64,000 nucleotides of DNA, from the NCBI GenBank assembly GCA_964036295.1, contig OZ038463.1, positions 19,455,069 to 19,519,068 of the forward strand, read 5' to 3'. Shown here one piece after another: positions 40,301 to 51,023 of this stretch; the first letter of the stretch is position 1, and each line of letters begins with the position of its first letter. The stretch is from Plumapathes pennacea (lineage: Eukaryota; Cnidaria; Anthozoa; Antipatharia; Myriopathidae). The notes under the pieces are model-generated. The model saw nothing but the letters and a program-made list of their open reading frames with translations. It made no database searches and was not told where the DNA came from. The translations under genes were made by a program, and so were the position numbers.

Positions 40301-41795
40301 TCAATGTTTTGAGCATTTGTATTTTGAGTATTTATCAATCTTTTGCATTGTGTCCGCTCATGAAAAGTTCGGCGCCTGAAGTTGGCGTAAGTCTTCAGCC
40401 AAATCAAGAATACTGGAGCCAATTGACAGACGTTTCTCAGAGCCTCCCATTCTAATTTTTTTTCGAAATAAGGAGGGAAAGTATTCCCTTGCTTCTAATA
40501 AAAACGCACATTATGAGATATGGTTGTTGAATCACTAGAAAATTATGAAGGCAGAATAGAAATTTTAGCTTCGCAACAAATTGTTCAAATGGCTGTTATT
40601 TAGCCTGAAAAACCCGAAGTCAGAATGTAAAGAAAATCTGTGCAATTAGCAAAACAACGTTCCAATTGACCATTGCAAAGTTCCATTTGAATTTTGCGAG
40701 TAACCAAGTAAGCAAGATTCCTACTTTGAACGCAAATTTCCGTTTTAAATTTGCCGAGATAAAAATTGCCCTAGCTATCTCGTTCCTATTTCAGCATCGC
40801 AAAGTCCCATTTGAAATTTGCGATTAAATTTTCAGTGATTCGAAAGAAAAAACCATATCCCATTACATGCACAAATCACAAGCATACTAAAATGACTGCA
40901 ATACCGTTGACGCAAAACTGGACACGGTAAGAAAAAGATGCGTGTTTTGTATTCGTTTCGCAAGAAAATATCGCACGATAAACTGTTTGGTAAGAAAATA
41001 AAAACACTCCGTTCGCTCAGCTTGCATTTGAATATGAAATCAGATACTCTAGCTCAGTTAAAATCTGTATTTACACATTCTTGAAAGCGGGCAGTTAATT
41101 CCAGTGTACTGTAAATTACCGGATGGTACATTCAAATTTCGCGCTCGATAATTCAAGATACAAAAAAGATGAATAATTTTTATCAAGAAACAATAGGTTG
41201 AGTATCACGTGTTTGGCCTCCGAGGAAAACGTCATTTCGCAATCTATAATGTTCGCACGTTGTACCAAGCCGGTTTGTGTTTGAAAATCTATCTTGTTCT
41301 TTTCAGTAACGGCTTGTTTGCAGTCATTTAAAGTAAGCTTGGCTAACTACGAAATGAGGTGTTTCGATAGAACATATACTTGAAGCACTGACTTCTCAGC
41401 AAATCCTAACGACACATAAAAAAGATATGCCCATTTAAGCCAAGTCAAACCAAATATTCTGACACGAGGAAATACGCGAACTCCGAAAAGTTATCGAAAC
41501 ACCTCGACTCGTGCAATAACGAATGTACAAGGCTGATGGGTTCCATGCATCATAAAATTACTGCTCTGAAGATGGGCAATTTGTTTGAAGTAAAGACACG
41601 ACGCGAAGCTCCGTTTTAAAAAAATAGAAATCCAATTTGTTGACAGAAATATAGTCGGTAGTTTTATCAGTACGGATATGCATGGTATCGATCAGCCTTA
41701 ATAAATCTGTATCAAATTAATTACAGTACAGTAAGCCCTACTTTGCAGTGGTCAAGCGCTTGTGTCCTTGCAGGAACCATTGCTTGTTATTATCC
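37380..41795. other. Gene-poor AT-rich region
   Basis: Over 4 kb without a convincing frame, RNA or element end. Local repetition includes AGCAAGTTCAAATCGATTTT-like phrases at 39250-39330 and AAGTCCCATTTGAATTT-like phrases at 40680-40820. It may be long-intron or decayed repeat DNA. Confidence 0.4.
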
Positions 41796-41926
41796 ATGGC
41801 AGTCCAATTTAGTCCATTCCAGTCCACTGCAGTCCATTTCTCAATTCCATTCCAAGCGTCATTTGTGTCCTAGTGTCCATAGCAGTCCACTTCAGTCCAT
41901 TCCAGTCCACTGCAGTCCATTTATTG
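41796..41926 (+). repeat. CAGTCCATTCCAGTCCACTG minisatellite
   Basis: About ten 10-bp half-units of CAGTCCA(T/C)T(T/C/G) type around one unrelated 40-bp interruption. Confidence 0.8.
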
Positions 41927-43629
41927 TGTCTATCCTGATTGTCACTTGAGCTCTGTGTACAAAGGAACGCATATAAATTGTAAGCTAACAATGTCTTTTG
42001 GCTGAGTTAAATGTAGATGTACTGTACTGACTGAGATTAAACTCTGAACCTATAATACAAAGGTAGTAAACTCGGGACTCACCTGGCATAATTCGTCTCG
42101 AAGCTTGACGATGTAGTTTCGTTAAATTGCCGTCTATTCTGCCACTTTAACTTTGCCTTGAAGTCAAAGAACACGTTCGGTCAGCTAACCCATCTTCTAG
42201 GCAAAGCAAACAGCAGAAATGAACACGAAACGTACCGAATACTTCGACATTCGTCAACAACAACGTGAAAATAATGATATACAGAAGACAAAGGTGTGAA
42301 GAAATTCTTGCATGCTTTAATTACGTCATAGCCTTGTAACACAGACTCACCGGGGGGAAGGGGAGGGGATGCCGTGACGTTGTGGATGCGCTGTTGGAGG
42401 ACTGAGCGAGTGGCTTCACTGGAGGATGGACCTGAAATGAAGATCGGAAAATGTTAACGCTTCTGTTAATCGCTTCGCCCTACAGTGTATTTTATCTTGA
42501 ACAACAAGAGGAAATAAAAATGACTTTTGTAAGCTTCAAGAAGGAAAAAGAGTATAAAGAGGACTTGTTTTTAAATCTTAAATGATCGGTACTAAAAGCT
42601 GGACTAAAGAAAATTGCATTGGCGTTTTATAGGGGTCTTAAACTCGTGCCTCCCTTCGTACCGAGGCCTTCGCAAATACCGTGTTGTCGCGTGTTTTTTT
42701 TTTTTTTTTTTTCTGTTCAGAGGTATACAACAGGAGTATCTTTTTTTACTAGAGTTATATAAAATGGTCACTATTTCGACCCCAGGAAGGTATCTTACAG
42801 GGTAAGGTTCCCACCCTCCCCTCGAAGCCCCAGCCCACCTTCCCTTACACTGTTCGATTTTAAGGCCAAATAATTATTAGCCAAACCCCGACATACAGTA
42901 ATGAAGAATTTGGTTGATTTTCAACAAACTTGTTATACAATAATAATAGGGTTTCTGTCCATTATAACGAACACACTTTCCCAGTTCACTGCACTTTGTT
43001 ACACTGTATGTGCATAATCAGGGTTCCACTGCACATGCAGACTTTGCAATATGTGCCATTTAAAGAATGGATGTCTGCAAGAATCGATCAAAATCCAGCA
43101 CAAGTCAAAACAAGATTTTCCTCATATTTTTTCATAGGTAAGCCTTAGTAAGGAAAGCATAAGTACATTTACTATTTGTGAAGAGTGCTTTCTGCATATT
43201 GCAGAAAATAAAAAGGTGCTATTACACGAGAAGGATTGCAATACTGCAGAGTATTTTTACAAGTTGGCTATATAATTATATTTTTGAGCCTTCTTCAGGT
43301 CACTGTTAAATATACAATATCTATTTCTTCGACAATATATTACGGAAGACTATATTTGTTATGATGTCACAAGACACAAGTCTGGGCAATTTATTTTAAC
43401 TATAACCACTCACAGCTCCAGTATTTTCAACTACAAAATAGTCATCAACCATACAGTACTGTATATGCAATGGTGTAACATAAATGATAAATGCAGAATA
43501 TTTAGTAAAATGTGGGTAAGTAATAATATTGAAACCACACCATAGAGAAAAATTCTTAATTTTAACCCTTGGACATTCATGCAAAAGTTCTGTTGCAGTC
43601 ACATATGGTTGGGGAAGTACATCCTGATA
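41927..43629. other. No gene seen
   Basis: AT-rich, with a T tract at about 42695-42712 and a GGGGAAGGGGAGGGGATG patch at 42356-42371. No supported frame. Confidence 0.4.
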
Positions 43630-43745
43630 AAAATCCTTGCAGGATCCTACTGTAAGAGGATCCTGCCTACATTTTTGTTGACTAAAATCCTGCAAGGACC
43701 TTTTAAGGATCCTGGCAGGGCAATAATTGCCAGGATCTTCATGAT
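43630..43745. repeat. AAGGATCCTG palindrome cluster
   Basis: Five or six copies of (A)GGATCCT(G/A) or the related CCTTGCAGGATCC, in both orientations, within about 115 bp. Confidence 0.6.
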
Positions 43746-44574
43746 AAGAGACCAATGATGGTCGTCAAAATATCAGAAACATGCCCCAGAATTACCAGCA
43801 ATTTTTTAGCTGCTACTTTAAAGCGTTCAAGGTATTAAACTACTGACAATTTTACTCCTGTAAATTCTCTGCAATTTGAAAATCTAAGCGGCAAGAATTG
43901 TAATACATGCTTCCCTTCCCATGGACTTTAGAAGCAATATTTAGTTGGTATTATGCTATTCACACAACATCACTCCTCAAATTCCGGCATATCCATCCAC
44001 ATCTTCACATATCACATTTCACATACCATACATCACAAAACATGTGATCATCTAATGTGCCAATCAACATACATGTGCAGATTGTCAACACACACTCAAA
44101 AGAGAAAAATATTTATCCTGTGCAAACTGTGACTCAATCGATGCTCATTCGGGGCACAAGTAATTAAGCCTTTAGTTAGTTAATAATTACTTTACAAGCA
44201 TTTACATCTTTTTTGGAAGACATCATTTTAAGTGGCGTCATCGACTCCCCACAGCACCCTTGAGCCAGAACCCACAAAATGCACCTATTGTACATTTCAT
44301 AGAAATTACGACAGCTGAGATATGAACTAAAAGTAAGATTTCTTCAAAATATTTCAATACACTGCACCCCTCCCCCACCGTACAATCAAGTTGCTATAGA
44401 ACTTGTGAGCATCCAAGGGTTAAAATTAAGCATTTTTCTCTTATACTATAGTGCAGCTTCAATATTACTATAAACTATAATATTCTGCAAAATGCTGGCA
44501 TTGATCATGCATGTAACACCATTGGTGTACAATACTGTATGGTTGATGGTTGGTTATTTTTAGGCCATCTAGCA
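43746..44574. other. No gene seen
   Basis: AT-rich; nothing supported. Confidence 0.35.
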
Positions 44575-44720
44575 GTGCTCAACATTAAGGTTTTAGGTTG
44601 GTTGCCCTTCAGACTGTAGATTGACTTCAAGCAATAGAAAGTTTCATAGTTTCTAGTTGCCCGGCCCAGAATTCACCTGCCCAACCAAAAGTTTTGGTTG
44701 CCCCGGGCAAGCGGGCAACC
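44575..44720. repeat. GGTTGCCCGGGCAA inverted-repeat fragment
   Basis: AGTGCTCAACATTAAGG with GGTTGCCCTTC at the left is matched inverted by GCGGGCAACC, ATTAATGTCGAGCACT at the right. This makes a ~145-bp hairpin-like element with internal GTTGCCCGG copies. Confidence 0.55.
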
Positions 44721-45235
44721 ATTAATGTCGAGCACTGTCTAGGTGAAAATACTTGGGCCGTGAGGGGAAGCCCAGACTATAGCGATGATAATGCTGACAT
44801 AATCTATTGTTATATATGCGCCAGAGATCTATTGGCTGTTAAAACAAAGAGTTTTCTTCTTTCACAGTTGGCAAAATTACAATTATAACACAATAGAAAT
44901 GTTAGTAAACAATGATTTACACAATGTTATCTTTTGATAGATAAAATTAAAGCACTTAAAAGTTTATCACCTCATGCTCGTACTGTAGGATACGAAACAT
45001 GTGGAAATGATTTACCTTCGCATTTAAATTTCTCTCACTTTACAGTGGATAAAATAGTTTCAAAATATAATTACAGTCGAGCACTGCTGTTTCAAAGTCC
45101 CATGGGACATGAAAAAATGGTTTAAATAGTGGGGTTTTGAAAATAACCAAGCTAGTCAAGCTTATCCAATGGGATTCGGCTTGACTTCAAAATAACTGGG
45201 ACTTCTAATGAACCGAGTTTGAAATAATATATGAG
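44721..45235. other. 3' flank of the DIRS-type element; no gene seen
   Basis: The recombinase C-terminus expected here is missing. No terminal repeat of the element was recognised. Confidence 0.4.
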
Positions 45236-46168
45236 TCAACTTAAACCCTCACTCAAAAATGCCCTGTAAGTGAGTACTCTAAGGTGTAATGTAGACTGGT
45301 CAAGCCAGTTGAAAGCTTGGCTGTCGGCCTCTGCCTGCGCAGTAAAACGGAAAGCCCGAGTAACGGCCTGAACAGGGCATAGGGGGGAGCCCGGGATCTT
45401 GGGAAGGGGGATGCAAACGACCCGCTCCCGGAATTGGATAGTTTTGCTCCATCTTATTTTGAGTAGGATGCCCCAAGAGTGAAATTGAAAGTCGGCTTTG
45501 GTGAATTGCTTAGTGGGGTTAAAATGGTTAGCAGAAGTAGGCAGCAGGTGTGATTTGCGGAATAGACCAAAAAAGGCAACTAAGCAGATAGCCCAGAAAG
45601 AGGCATCAAAGCTAGAGAGAGGATTAAGCTTGGAGTGAATCAGTTGCAGCAGTGTCATTGTAATAGGGAGCTTCTGGTTAGGTGGTTGACCTTTAACGCG
45701 CTTAATGCCGGTTATGAGGGATTTCAGTGGCCAGTTGTCTAGCAGAGGGTTAGGGAAACCAAACTCTTTGTGGAGGAGGCCCACTATGTTGATGTAGCTC
45801 TTGATTGAGGGCACTTTGAGTGTGCGGGCCAGGAAGGCAACATACTGCAGAAGGTGTTCTGGCTGCAGTGGCACTGGATCGAATCCCATTAGAAGGCAGA
45901 AGCGCAGGAAGGTGTCACGGTGTGTTTTGTAGGTAACCTTGGTGCTGTCAGCAAAAGTCTGTGTCCTGTAGTGTGCAATTTCCTCTCGTAGCTCCGCAGC
46001 CAAAACCCGAGTGTGTGCATCTGGAAGACACAAAGAGGAGGCTATTAGCGGACATGTGCTGTAGCAAGCTGATGCTGTCCACGTTATGGCGAGGGAGGAA
46101 GGCGAGAAGATAGTTGTAAAACCACTGGAGGTGGCGAGGGTCGTGGAGGCGTGAAATGGCGTCTGCAA
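45236..46168 (-). pseudogene. Tyrosine recombinase of the DIRS-type element, C-terminally truncated
   Basis: The frame opens at a non-ATG codon inside the end of the RT ORF (220-bp overlap, different frame). Homology-like sequence begins around residue 50. The SAM-like core-binding region (~60-150; FADSTKVTYKTHRDTFLRFC) is followed by the start of the catalytic domain with LFRKSHLLP, whose Arg (~204) is the expected first catalytic residue. The frame ends at TRAFL-like sequence (LTYRAFLSEGLS), before the H-x-x-R box and nucleophilic Tyr seen in complete family members. It would integrate circular DNA copies if whole; here it cannot be catalytic without additional sequence. Confidence 0.75.
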
Positions 46169-47624
46169 CTATGTTCTGAGTGCCTGGTAGGTATTTCGCG
46201 GTGATTCGGAAATTGTACACTGCTGACAGCCAGAAGAGAGAGCGTAGCTCGTGCATGATGACTGGGTGTGGTGTGGAGCCTTTGTTGATGATGTGTGCTG
46301 CCGCTTGGTTGTCTGTCTGTACTATGACGTGTGTATTCGTCCAGCTGGCACCCCAGCGCTTGGCTGCCAAGATGATTGCCAATGTCTCCTTGTGGTTGAT
46401 GTGCAAAGTGTTGTGGAGCTCTCCCGCGTCGGCTTGAAAGTTGTGATAGAACCAGTCGCCTCGGAACCATGCCCCCGCCGCGAGAGGACAGGCATCAGTC
46501 TGCACATCAGTAACTGGCAGTGTGTCCAGAAAGAGGCATTTCCCGTTGAAGCGTGCAAGGAAGACTGCCCACCAACTAATGTCCAAGTGGAAATCATTGC
46601 TGAGCCGAAACTTTGCTCGTGGGTTTGCCAGAAGATTGATTTGATCTATCACCCGTCTGAGAAAGGTACGACCACCAAAGACCACTCTGCAGGCCCAGTT
46701 GAGTTTTCCCGCGAGGCGCTGGAGTTCACGCTTTGTGGCCCGGCGCTTTTGCTGGAACTCGGAGATGATTGATTGGAGTTCAGCCAGTTTTGTGGATGGC
46801 AGCGCCATTTCCTTAGTCACAGTGTTGAGCTGAACACCAAGGGAGGTTAGGCACTGAGTGGGGGGCACCAGTTTCTTTTGGCTGATAGTGAAGCCGAGGC
46901 TGCAAAGCAGGTGCAGCAGAGTTTGGTAGGCCCGCTCACACTCTTCCTTTGTTGGGGCGATGACCAAAAAATCGTCCAAATAGACGATGACGTCATGGAA
47001 GCCACGGCGACCCATCATGCGTCGAACAGCCTGGGTTAGACGGCGGAAGATCTCAGGGGAGCTTTTGGCACCAAAGGGAAGTCTGGTGTCAAAGAAATAG
47101 GTGGGGGTTGAATCGCCGCTGAACAACCATTTCAGTCCTGTGGCGGTGTAGTTGCTCGGGTGGATCGGGACTGAGCGGTACGCGTGCCGCAGGTCGATCT
47201 TGGCCATGAAGTAGCCTGGGCGGAGGCGGCCAATTGCCTCATCTAAGGATTGGAATTGAAAGGAGTTTACCGCGACATAGTCATTGAGTGCGTGACCATG
47301 AGGGCGAGAGCAGTCGTGGATGAGCCGTATCTCGGTGCTGTCTGGCTTGGGAATTGCTCCCAATGCGCTGATCACCGTAGGTTTCTGCGAAGTTACCACG
47401 TAGTTGCCCTCTGCAATTTCCTGCTTGATTGTCTCCTCCACTTTGGGTTTGGTTTCTGGATTAGTAGCCGATCTGTAATTATCCATTTCTACCCGTGCAA
47501 AGTTAGTGGAGGTAGGTGCAAGTTTAAAGCCGTTAGTAATGCCGTCTGTCAGAAAAGGCCTGTCCTCGTCATTAGCCAGTTCTGTTAGCCAGAGGTTAAT
47601 GTTGAGCGGTGAAGAAAAGGGCAC
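45948..47624 (-). CDS. Reverse transcriptase-RNase H of the DIRS-type element
   Basis: About 558 codons without an ATG at the start; the first in-frame Met is near codon 47. RT signatures: MAKIDLRHAYRSVPI (motif A, Asp144), LPFGAKSSPEIFRR (motif B), IVYLDDFLVIA (motif C, YLDD 215-218). RNase H signatures: TDACPLAAGAWF (Asp378), HINHKETLAI (Glu413), VQTDNQAAAHII (Asp438) and VADAISRL (Asp488). All catalytic positions are present and the frame is unbroken. It lies in the same frame as the gag-like ORF and is separated from it only by TGA 47633-47631, so readthrough could yield a gag-pol fusion. It makes element cDNA from the transcript. Confidence 0.88.
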   Translation of the reverse strand: MPFSSPLNINLWLTELANDEDRPFLTDGITNGFKLAPTSTNFARVEMDNYRSATNPETKPKVEETIKQEIAEGNYVVTSQKPTVISALGAIPKPDSTEIRLIHDCSRPHGHALNDYVAVNSFQFQSLDEAIGRLRPGYFMAKIDLRHAYRSVPIHPSNYTATGLKWLFSGDSTPTYFFDTRLPFGAKSSPEIFRRLTQAVRRMMGRRGFHDVIVYLDDFLVIAPTKEECERAYQTLLHLLCSLGFTISQKKLVPPTQCLTSLGVQLNTVTKEMALPSTKLAELQSIISEFQQKRRATKRELQRLAGKLNWACRVVFGGRTFLRRVIDQINLLANPRAKFRLSNDFHLDISWWAVFLARFNGKCLFLDTLPVTDVQTDACPLAAGAWFRGDWFYHNFQADAGELHNTLHINHKETLAIILAAKRWGASWTNTHVIVQTDNQAAAHIINKGSTPHPVIMHELRSLFWLSAVYNFRITAKYLPGTQNIVADAISRLHDPRHLQWFYNYLLAFLPRHNVDSISLLQHMSANSLLFVSSRCTHSGFGCGATRGNCTLQDTDFC

Positions 47625-47630
47625 ATGTAG

Positions 47631-47633
47631 TCA
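47631..47633 (-). promoter_or_regulatory. In-frame UGA between gag and pol in UGA-CUA context (candidate readthrough site)
   Basis: The minus strand reads AAC AAG CAA TGA CTA CAT GTG CCC, with gag and RT in the same frame. UGA followed by CUA is a known leaky-stop context in eukaryotic readthrough genes. RT lacks an early ATG. Functional readthrough is inferred. Confidence 0.5.
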
Positions 47634-48842
47634 TTGCTTGTTGTTAGATGGCTGAGGCTCAGCCAGGCTATTAGCGTGTTGCGTGTTAGCGTGTTGCAGG
47701 CCACAAGCTTTGCCGTTAATTTTACGGTTACACGCATGCGCAAAATTACAGTTGTGTAGGGTGCAGCGTGAGCGATTAAAGTTCCTACAAATTATGCGGC
47801 CATCAGCAGTGAACTGAGCAAGATTGTTAGCAGGTGAAGGCTTATTGGAATTCCCTGCCGACTTGGGAGACCCTCCTTGCCCCGGGGAAATAGGTTGGAG
47901 CGTGACTGTGTGCAGATGGTTGGAATCGAAGCACCACGGGTGGCTATAGGCGGCTTGGAGATGACGGAATTCGTCATCGTACTTAAAGATTGATAGCCAA
48001 GTAAACCTAGAACTAAGCTCCATTATCTTACCTGTGTAGGCTAAGTAATGCTGTACGTCCTCTATTGTAGGCAAGCTTCCCCCTTGAAGGAGGGTATAAA
48101 AAATTCTAGTATTTGCTACCACCCACTGCAACATAGATATCGATTCTAACTTTGGCTTATTAGGCCCATAAGATACAACAATTTTGGCACTGCCTACTTC
48201 CGATAATGTTCGCTCGTCATCTCGGGGTATTATTTTGTCTGCAAAGTCAACAATTTTCAGAACTTTCTCACCCGAAGGGATCCTCCTAGGCTTGAGAAAC
48301 ATTTCCGAAGACAGCGTTGCTTGACTTTGCTGCAGGGGGGCTGGTTTCTGGGTCATCTCACGCCACGAACACGGTTGCGTAACAGTTTGCTGCGCCTGCA
48401 ACAGGTTGTCCAGCGGTGTTCCGTTGACGAAACCTTCCAGGTCGGTGAACCTTCTGAGGTCGGCGACGTTTCTCACTGTTGCTGGGTTTTCTGTGGCGTT
48501 GATTTCGGGTGAACTGTCCCGCGCCTGGCGTTTGAGTTCCTCAACTGTCGCCTGTTTCTTTGCGACGGCTGCTCGAAGACGGGCGATCCGAGAGCTTCTT
48601 ATCAGCTCCTCTTCGGCGAGTGTCAGGGACTCAAGTTGGGCCGCCAGCGCTGATTCCTCGTCTTCTTCTTCATCCTCGTGTTTGGTGGATGTTGTGCCTG
48701 GGAACTTTGGTGGCGTTAAAATGTCGACGTTGCCGGTACAGTAGGGGCCTGGCGTTCCCCAGTTGTGGTCTTCGAACTTTATCCCGCATCCGGAACACTT
48801 TGGCTTCCTTTTGATGTCGGTCGGTTCCCGTGCGTCTGCCAT
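47631..48842 (-). CDS. Gag-like ORF of the DIRS-type element
   Basis: 403 codons from ATG 48842-48840 to TGA 47633-47631. An N-terminal cysteine cluster (C16, C19, H26, C35; GCGIKFEDHNWG) suggests a zinc-binding finger. An acidic/Glu-rich coiled-coil region follows (~55-110, EEDEESALAAQLESLTLAEE and RLRAAVAKKQATVEEL). The C-terminus has a CCCH-type pattern (C352, C360, C365, H369; CRNFNRSRC, CNFAHAC) like those in DIRS gag proteins and likely binds nucleic acid. It presumably forms the particle that packages element RNA. The frame is intact. Confidence 0.75.
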   Translation of the reverse strand: MADAREPTDIKRKPKCSGCGIKFEDHNWGTPGPYCTGNVDILTPPKFPGTTSTKHEDEEEDEESALAAQLESLTLAEEELIRSSRIARLRAAVAKKQATVEELKRQARDSSPEINATENPATVRNVADLRRFTDLEGFVNGTPLDNLLQAQQTVTQPCSWREMTQKPAPLQQSQATLSSEMFLKPRRIPSGEKVLKIVDFADKIIPRDDERTLSEVGSAKIVVSYGPNKPKLESISMLQWVVANTRIFYTLLQGGSLPTIEDVQHYLAYTGKIMELSSRFTWLSIFKYDDEFRHLQAAYSHPWCFDSNHLHTVTLQPISPGQGGSPKSAGNSNKPSPANNLAQFTADGRIICRNFNRSRCTLHNCNFAHACNRKINGKACGLQHANTQHANSLAEPQPSNNKQ

Positions 48843-49883
48843 TGCTTAAACTAAAGTAGCGGATCGCGAATTGCTGTGCCGATGTGTGCCGACGCTACTG
48901 CTTGTGACCTGGCTGCTAATGAGGGCCTGCTATTTATGCCCTTCCCTTGAATATGATATGATCGGCTGATCACTGTCCAAAGGTAACTCTGTTGCAACCA
49001 GCCCATATTAGTACTAATGTGTACCTATCTATAGCTCCACGAGGGAAATGTTGCAATAAAGACTACCTGCACGTGTCCTCCTCGTTCATCCTCATGCATT
49101 AAGAATTACATCACGTACATAGTACTTGATGTTCTCTACAATATGCTGGTTGAGCTTGTCCTCTGCAATCCTGGTCAGCCTGGGGACTGAAATTTATCAC
49201 TTACTCCAAATCCCCCATCCCCTCAGGCATCGTTTTATGTCAAAACCCCCTAAATGCCCCTCTAATCAACACATTGTCGCGGGGTGGGGGGAGGGGCAGG
49301 GTTGACTCATGCATATCGGGGTTTGACTGTATGTGATCAATCCAAAGACCTAAACAATATCGCCATATTAACTGCAGCTGCTTTACGATAACAGGTCGAG
49401 CCATTTTGATATTGGATAAATGCCACTTTTGCAAAAGTCGGTTTTGAGGGACTTTCGGCCAATACAGGTTTTCAAGTTTTCCGACCATAAAATTATTAAG
49501 TATTTCTAAAAACCAAGTAGGCCCTGGTTTGCTCCTCCCTAAGGATATTTTTCAGACACACAACTTCGGGGGAAATCAATTGTGACTCATATGTGCCGGC
49601 AGTTTGATCGATTCTGACAGACATTCCATTTTATCCCTTTCACTCCCAAGAGTGATCAAATCTCCCAGGCATATAGAATGGAAAATATGTTGAGCAAAAA
49701 CTCACCTTCATTCCTGCGAGGATCCGTTCTTGCTGTTTATACGTAAGCACCCGGCCTGGGTCCGTCCTCATGCGCGCTCAGTGAGTTCATGAGCGACTAT
49801 TTTCTTTGCTTGAGACATTGCCAACGGCGTGACACTTTTAACCAAGTATATTCGAGTCCCTGGTCGCAACATTGTAGATAACA
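48843..49883. other. 5' region of the DIRS-type element and flank; no gene seen
   Basis: The first ~120 bp may be the element leader. The rest is intergenic. ACTCCCAAGAGTGATCAA at ~49645 matches a phrase near 9446, a common simple repeat end. Confidence 0.4.
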
Positions 49884-49950
49884 ATGAAGATATTAGGGGA
49901 AGTCTTGGCCTTCAGTTCGAATCTGATTATGTCCGCCATTTTGTCAACAG
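49884..49950 (+). CDS. Possible signal-peptide-like first exon
   Basis: ATG 49884 (A at -3) opens 22 codons (MKILGEVLAF, then SSNLIMSAILST) with a hydrophobic pattern like a weak signal peptide, ending at donor AACAG|GTTAGT in phase 1, the usual phase after a signal-peptide exon. The Mutator-like element duplicated its target from 49955, four bases into the would-be intron. The next exon is not identified. Weak evidence. Confidence 0.2.
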
Positions 49951-49963
49951 GTTAGTAATGTAT

Positions 49964-50692
49964 GGTCGACACTAGATAACATAGGGTGGAGGACCCCTGA
50001 GTTTTCGGAATATTTCCGACTTTACGATGACGTCACACGAAACCACAATTCGGAAAAACAAGATGGCGGACATGCGAGCGGTTTGAAGCGATGCCCAACG
50101 GACGGTATTTTCCAGAGTATTTCACCTTGTTATTCACTCATTCTTACTGTTACCGATTTCTATATACCGATGCATACGAATCGGCATTTAATAGTCCGTG
50201 CAAAAACCTACAAAGACTCTCGAGTGGTATGGGTTACCTGACTGGATGTTAACGACGCGAAACAGCGGCACTTTATAACATAGGTTGAGGTAACCAATAA
50301 TATTTTCCCGAGTGTTTCGCCTTGTTCTTCACTCATTCTTACTGTTACCGATTTCTATGTACCGATGCATACGAATCGGCATTTAATAGTCCGTGCAAAA
50401 GCCTACAAAGACTCTCGAGTGGTATGGGTTACCTGACTGGGTGTTAACGACGCGAAACAGCGGCACTTTATAACATAGGTTGAGGTAACCAATAATATTT
50501 TCCCGAGTGTTTCGCCTTGTTCTTCACTCATTCTTACTGTTACCGATTTCTATGTACCGATGCATACGAATCGGCATTTAATATAGTCCGTGCAAAAACC
50601 TACAAAGACTCTCGAGTGGTATGGGTTACCTGACTGGGTGTTAACGACGCGAAACAGACTACGAGGCACTTTACAACATAGGTTGAGGTAAG
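49964..50692 (+). repeat. Left terminal inverted repeat of the Mutator-like element, with three 195-bp units
   Basis: About 140 bp of unique terminus is followed by three head-to-tail 195-bp units starting at 50106, 50301 and 50496. Each contains CACTCATTCTTACTGTTACC and GACTCTCGAGTGGTATGGGT. The right repeat has two such units. Confidence 0.9.
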
Positions 50693-51023
50693 GCAACGAA
50701 CTTTCAGTTATTTGTTACAAGAGTTCAATAGGTAACAATAGAAAGCGATGTTTTATGGAGGTGGCCAAATCAGCAAACATGTTTCGTGTAACATAGAAGA
50801 TCATACTATAAGAATTCTTGGAAGATGCACCTGCTCCAGTGTACTACAATGTTGCATATTAAGGTGGCCAAATGACTGCAAAACAAAACCAACACCCCAG
50901 ACAAAACAAATGTTGCACAAAATTTTGAGTAAGATCAAAACTCATGCAACAGCTGGGTGGCCAAATGGACACAGCTCATTTGGCCAGGGCTTTACATCTA
51001 GTGCATTCAGCTGACACAGTTTC
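50693..51023. other. Interior spacer of the Mutator-like element
   Basis: GGTGGCCAAAT occurs at ~50760, 50863 and 50956. No coding frame recognised. Confidence 0.4.

Larger units (their letters stand above)
45236..48842 (-). mobile_element. DIRS-type (tyrosine-recombinase) retroelement, 3'-truncated
   Basis: On the minus strand the order is gag-like ORF (48842-47631), RT-RNase H (47624-45948) and overlapping tyrosine recombinase (46168-45236). This order and the recombinase in place of an integrase define DIRS-like elements. No long terminal repeats are visible. The recombinase stops before its catalytic C-terminal half, so the copy is probably 3'-truncated; flanking inverted or split repeats were not found. 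Confidence 0.8.

Noticed and set aside
46251..46772. 173-codon plus-strand frame and other frames within 45.2-48.8 kb
   Set aside because: Shadows of the RT-RNase H and gag ORFs, which hold all catalytic motifs.
49908..49925. B-box-like GTTCGAATC
   Set aside because: No A box or acceptor stem upstream; it lies in an open frame with a splice donor.
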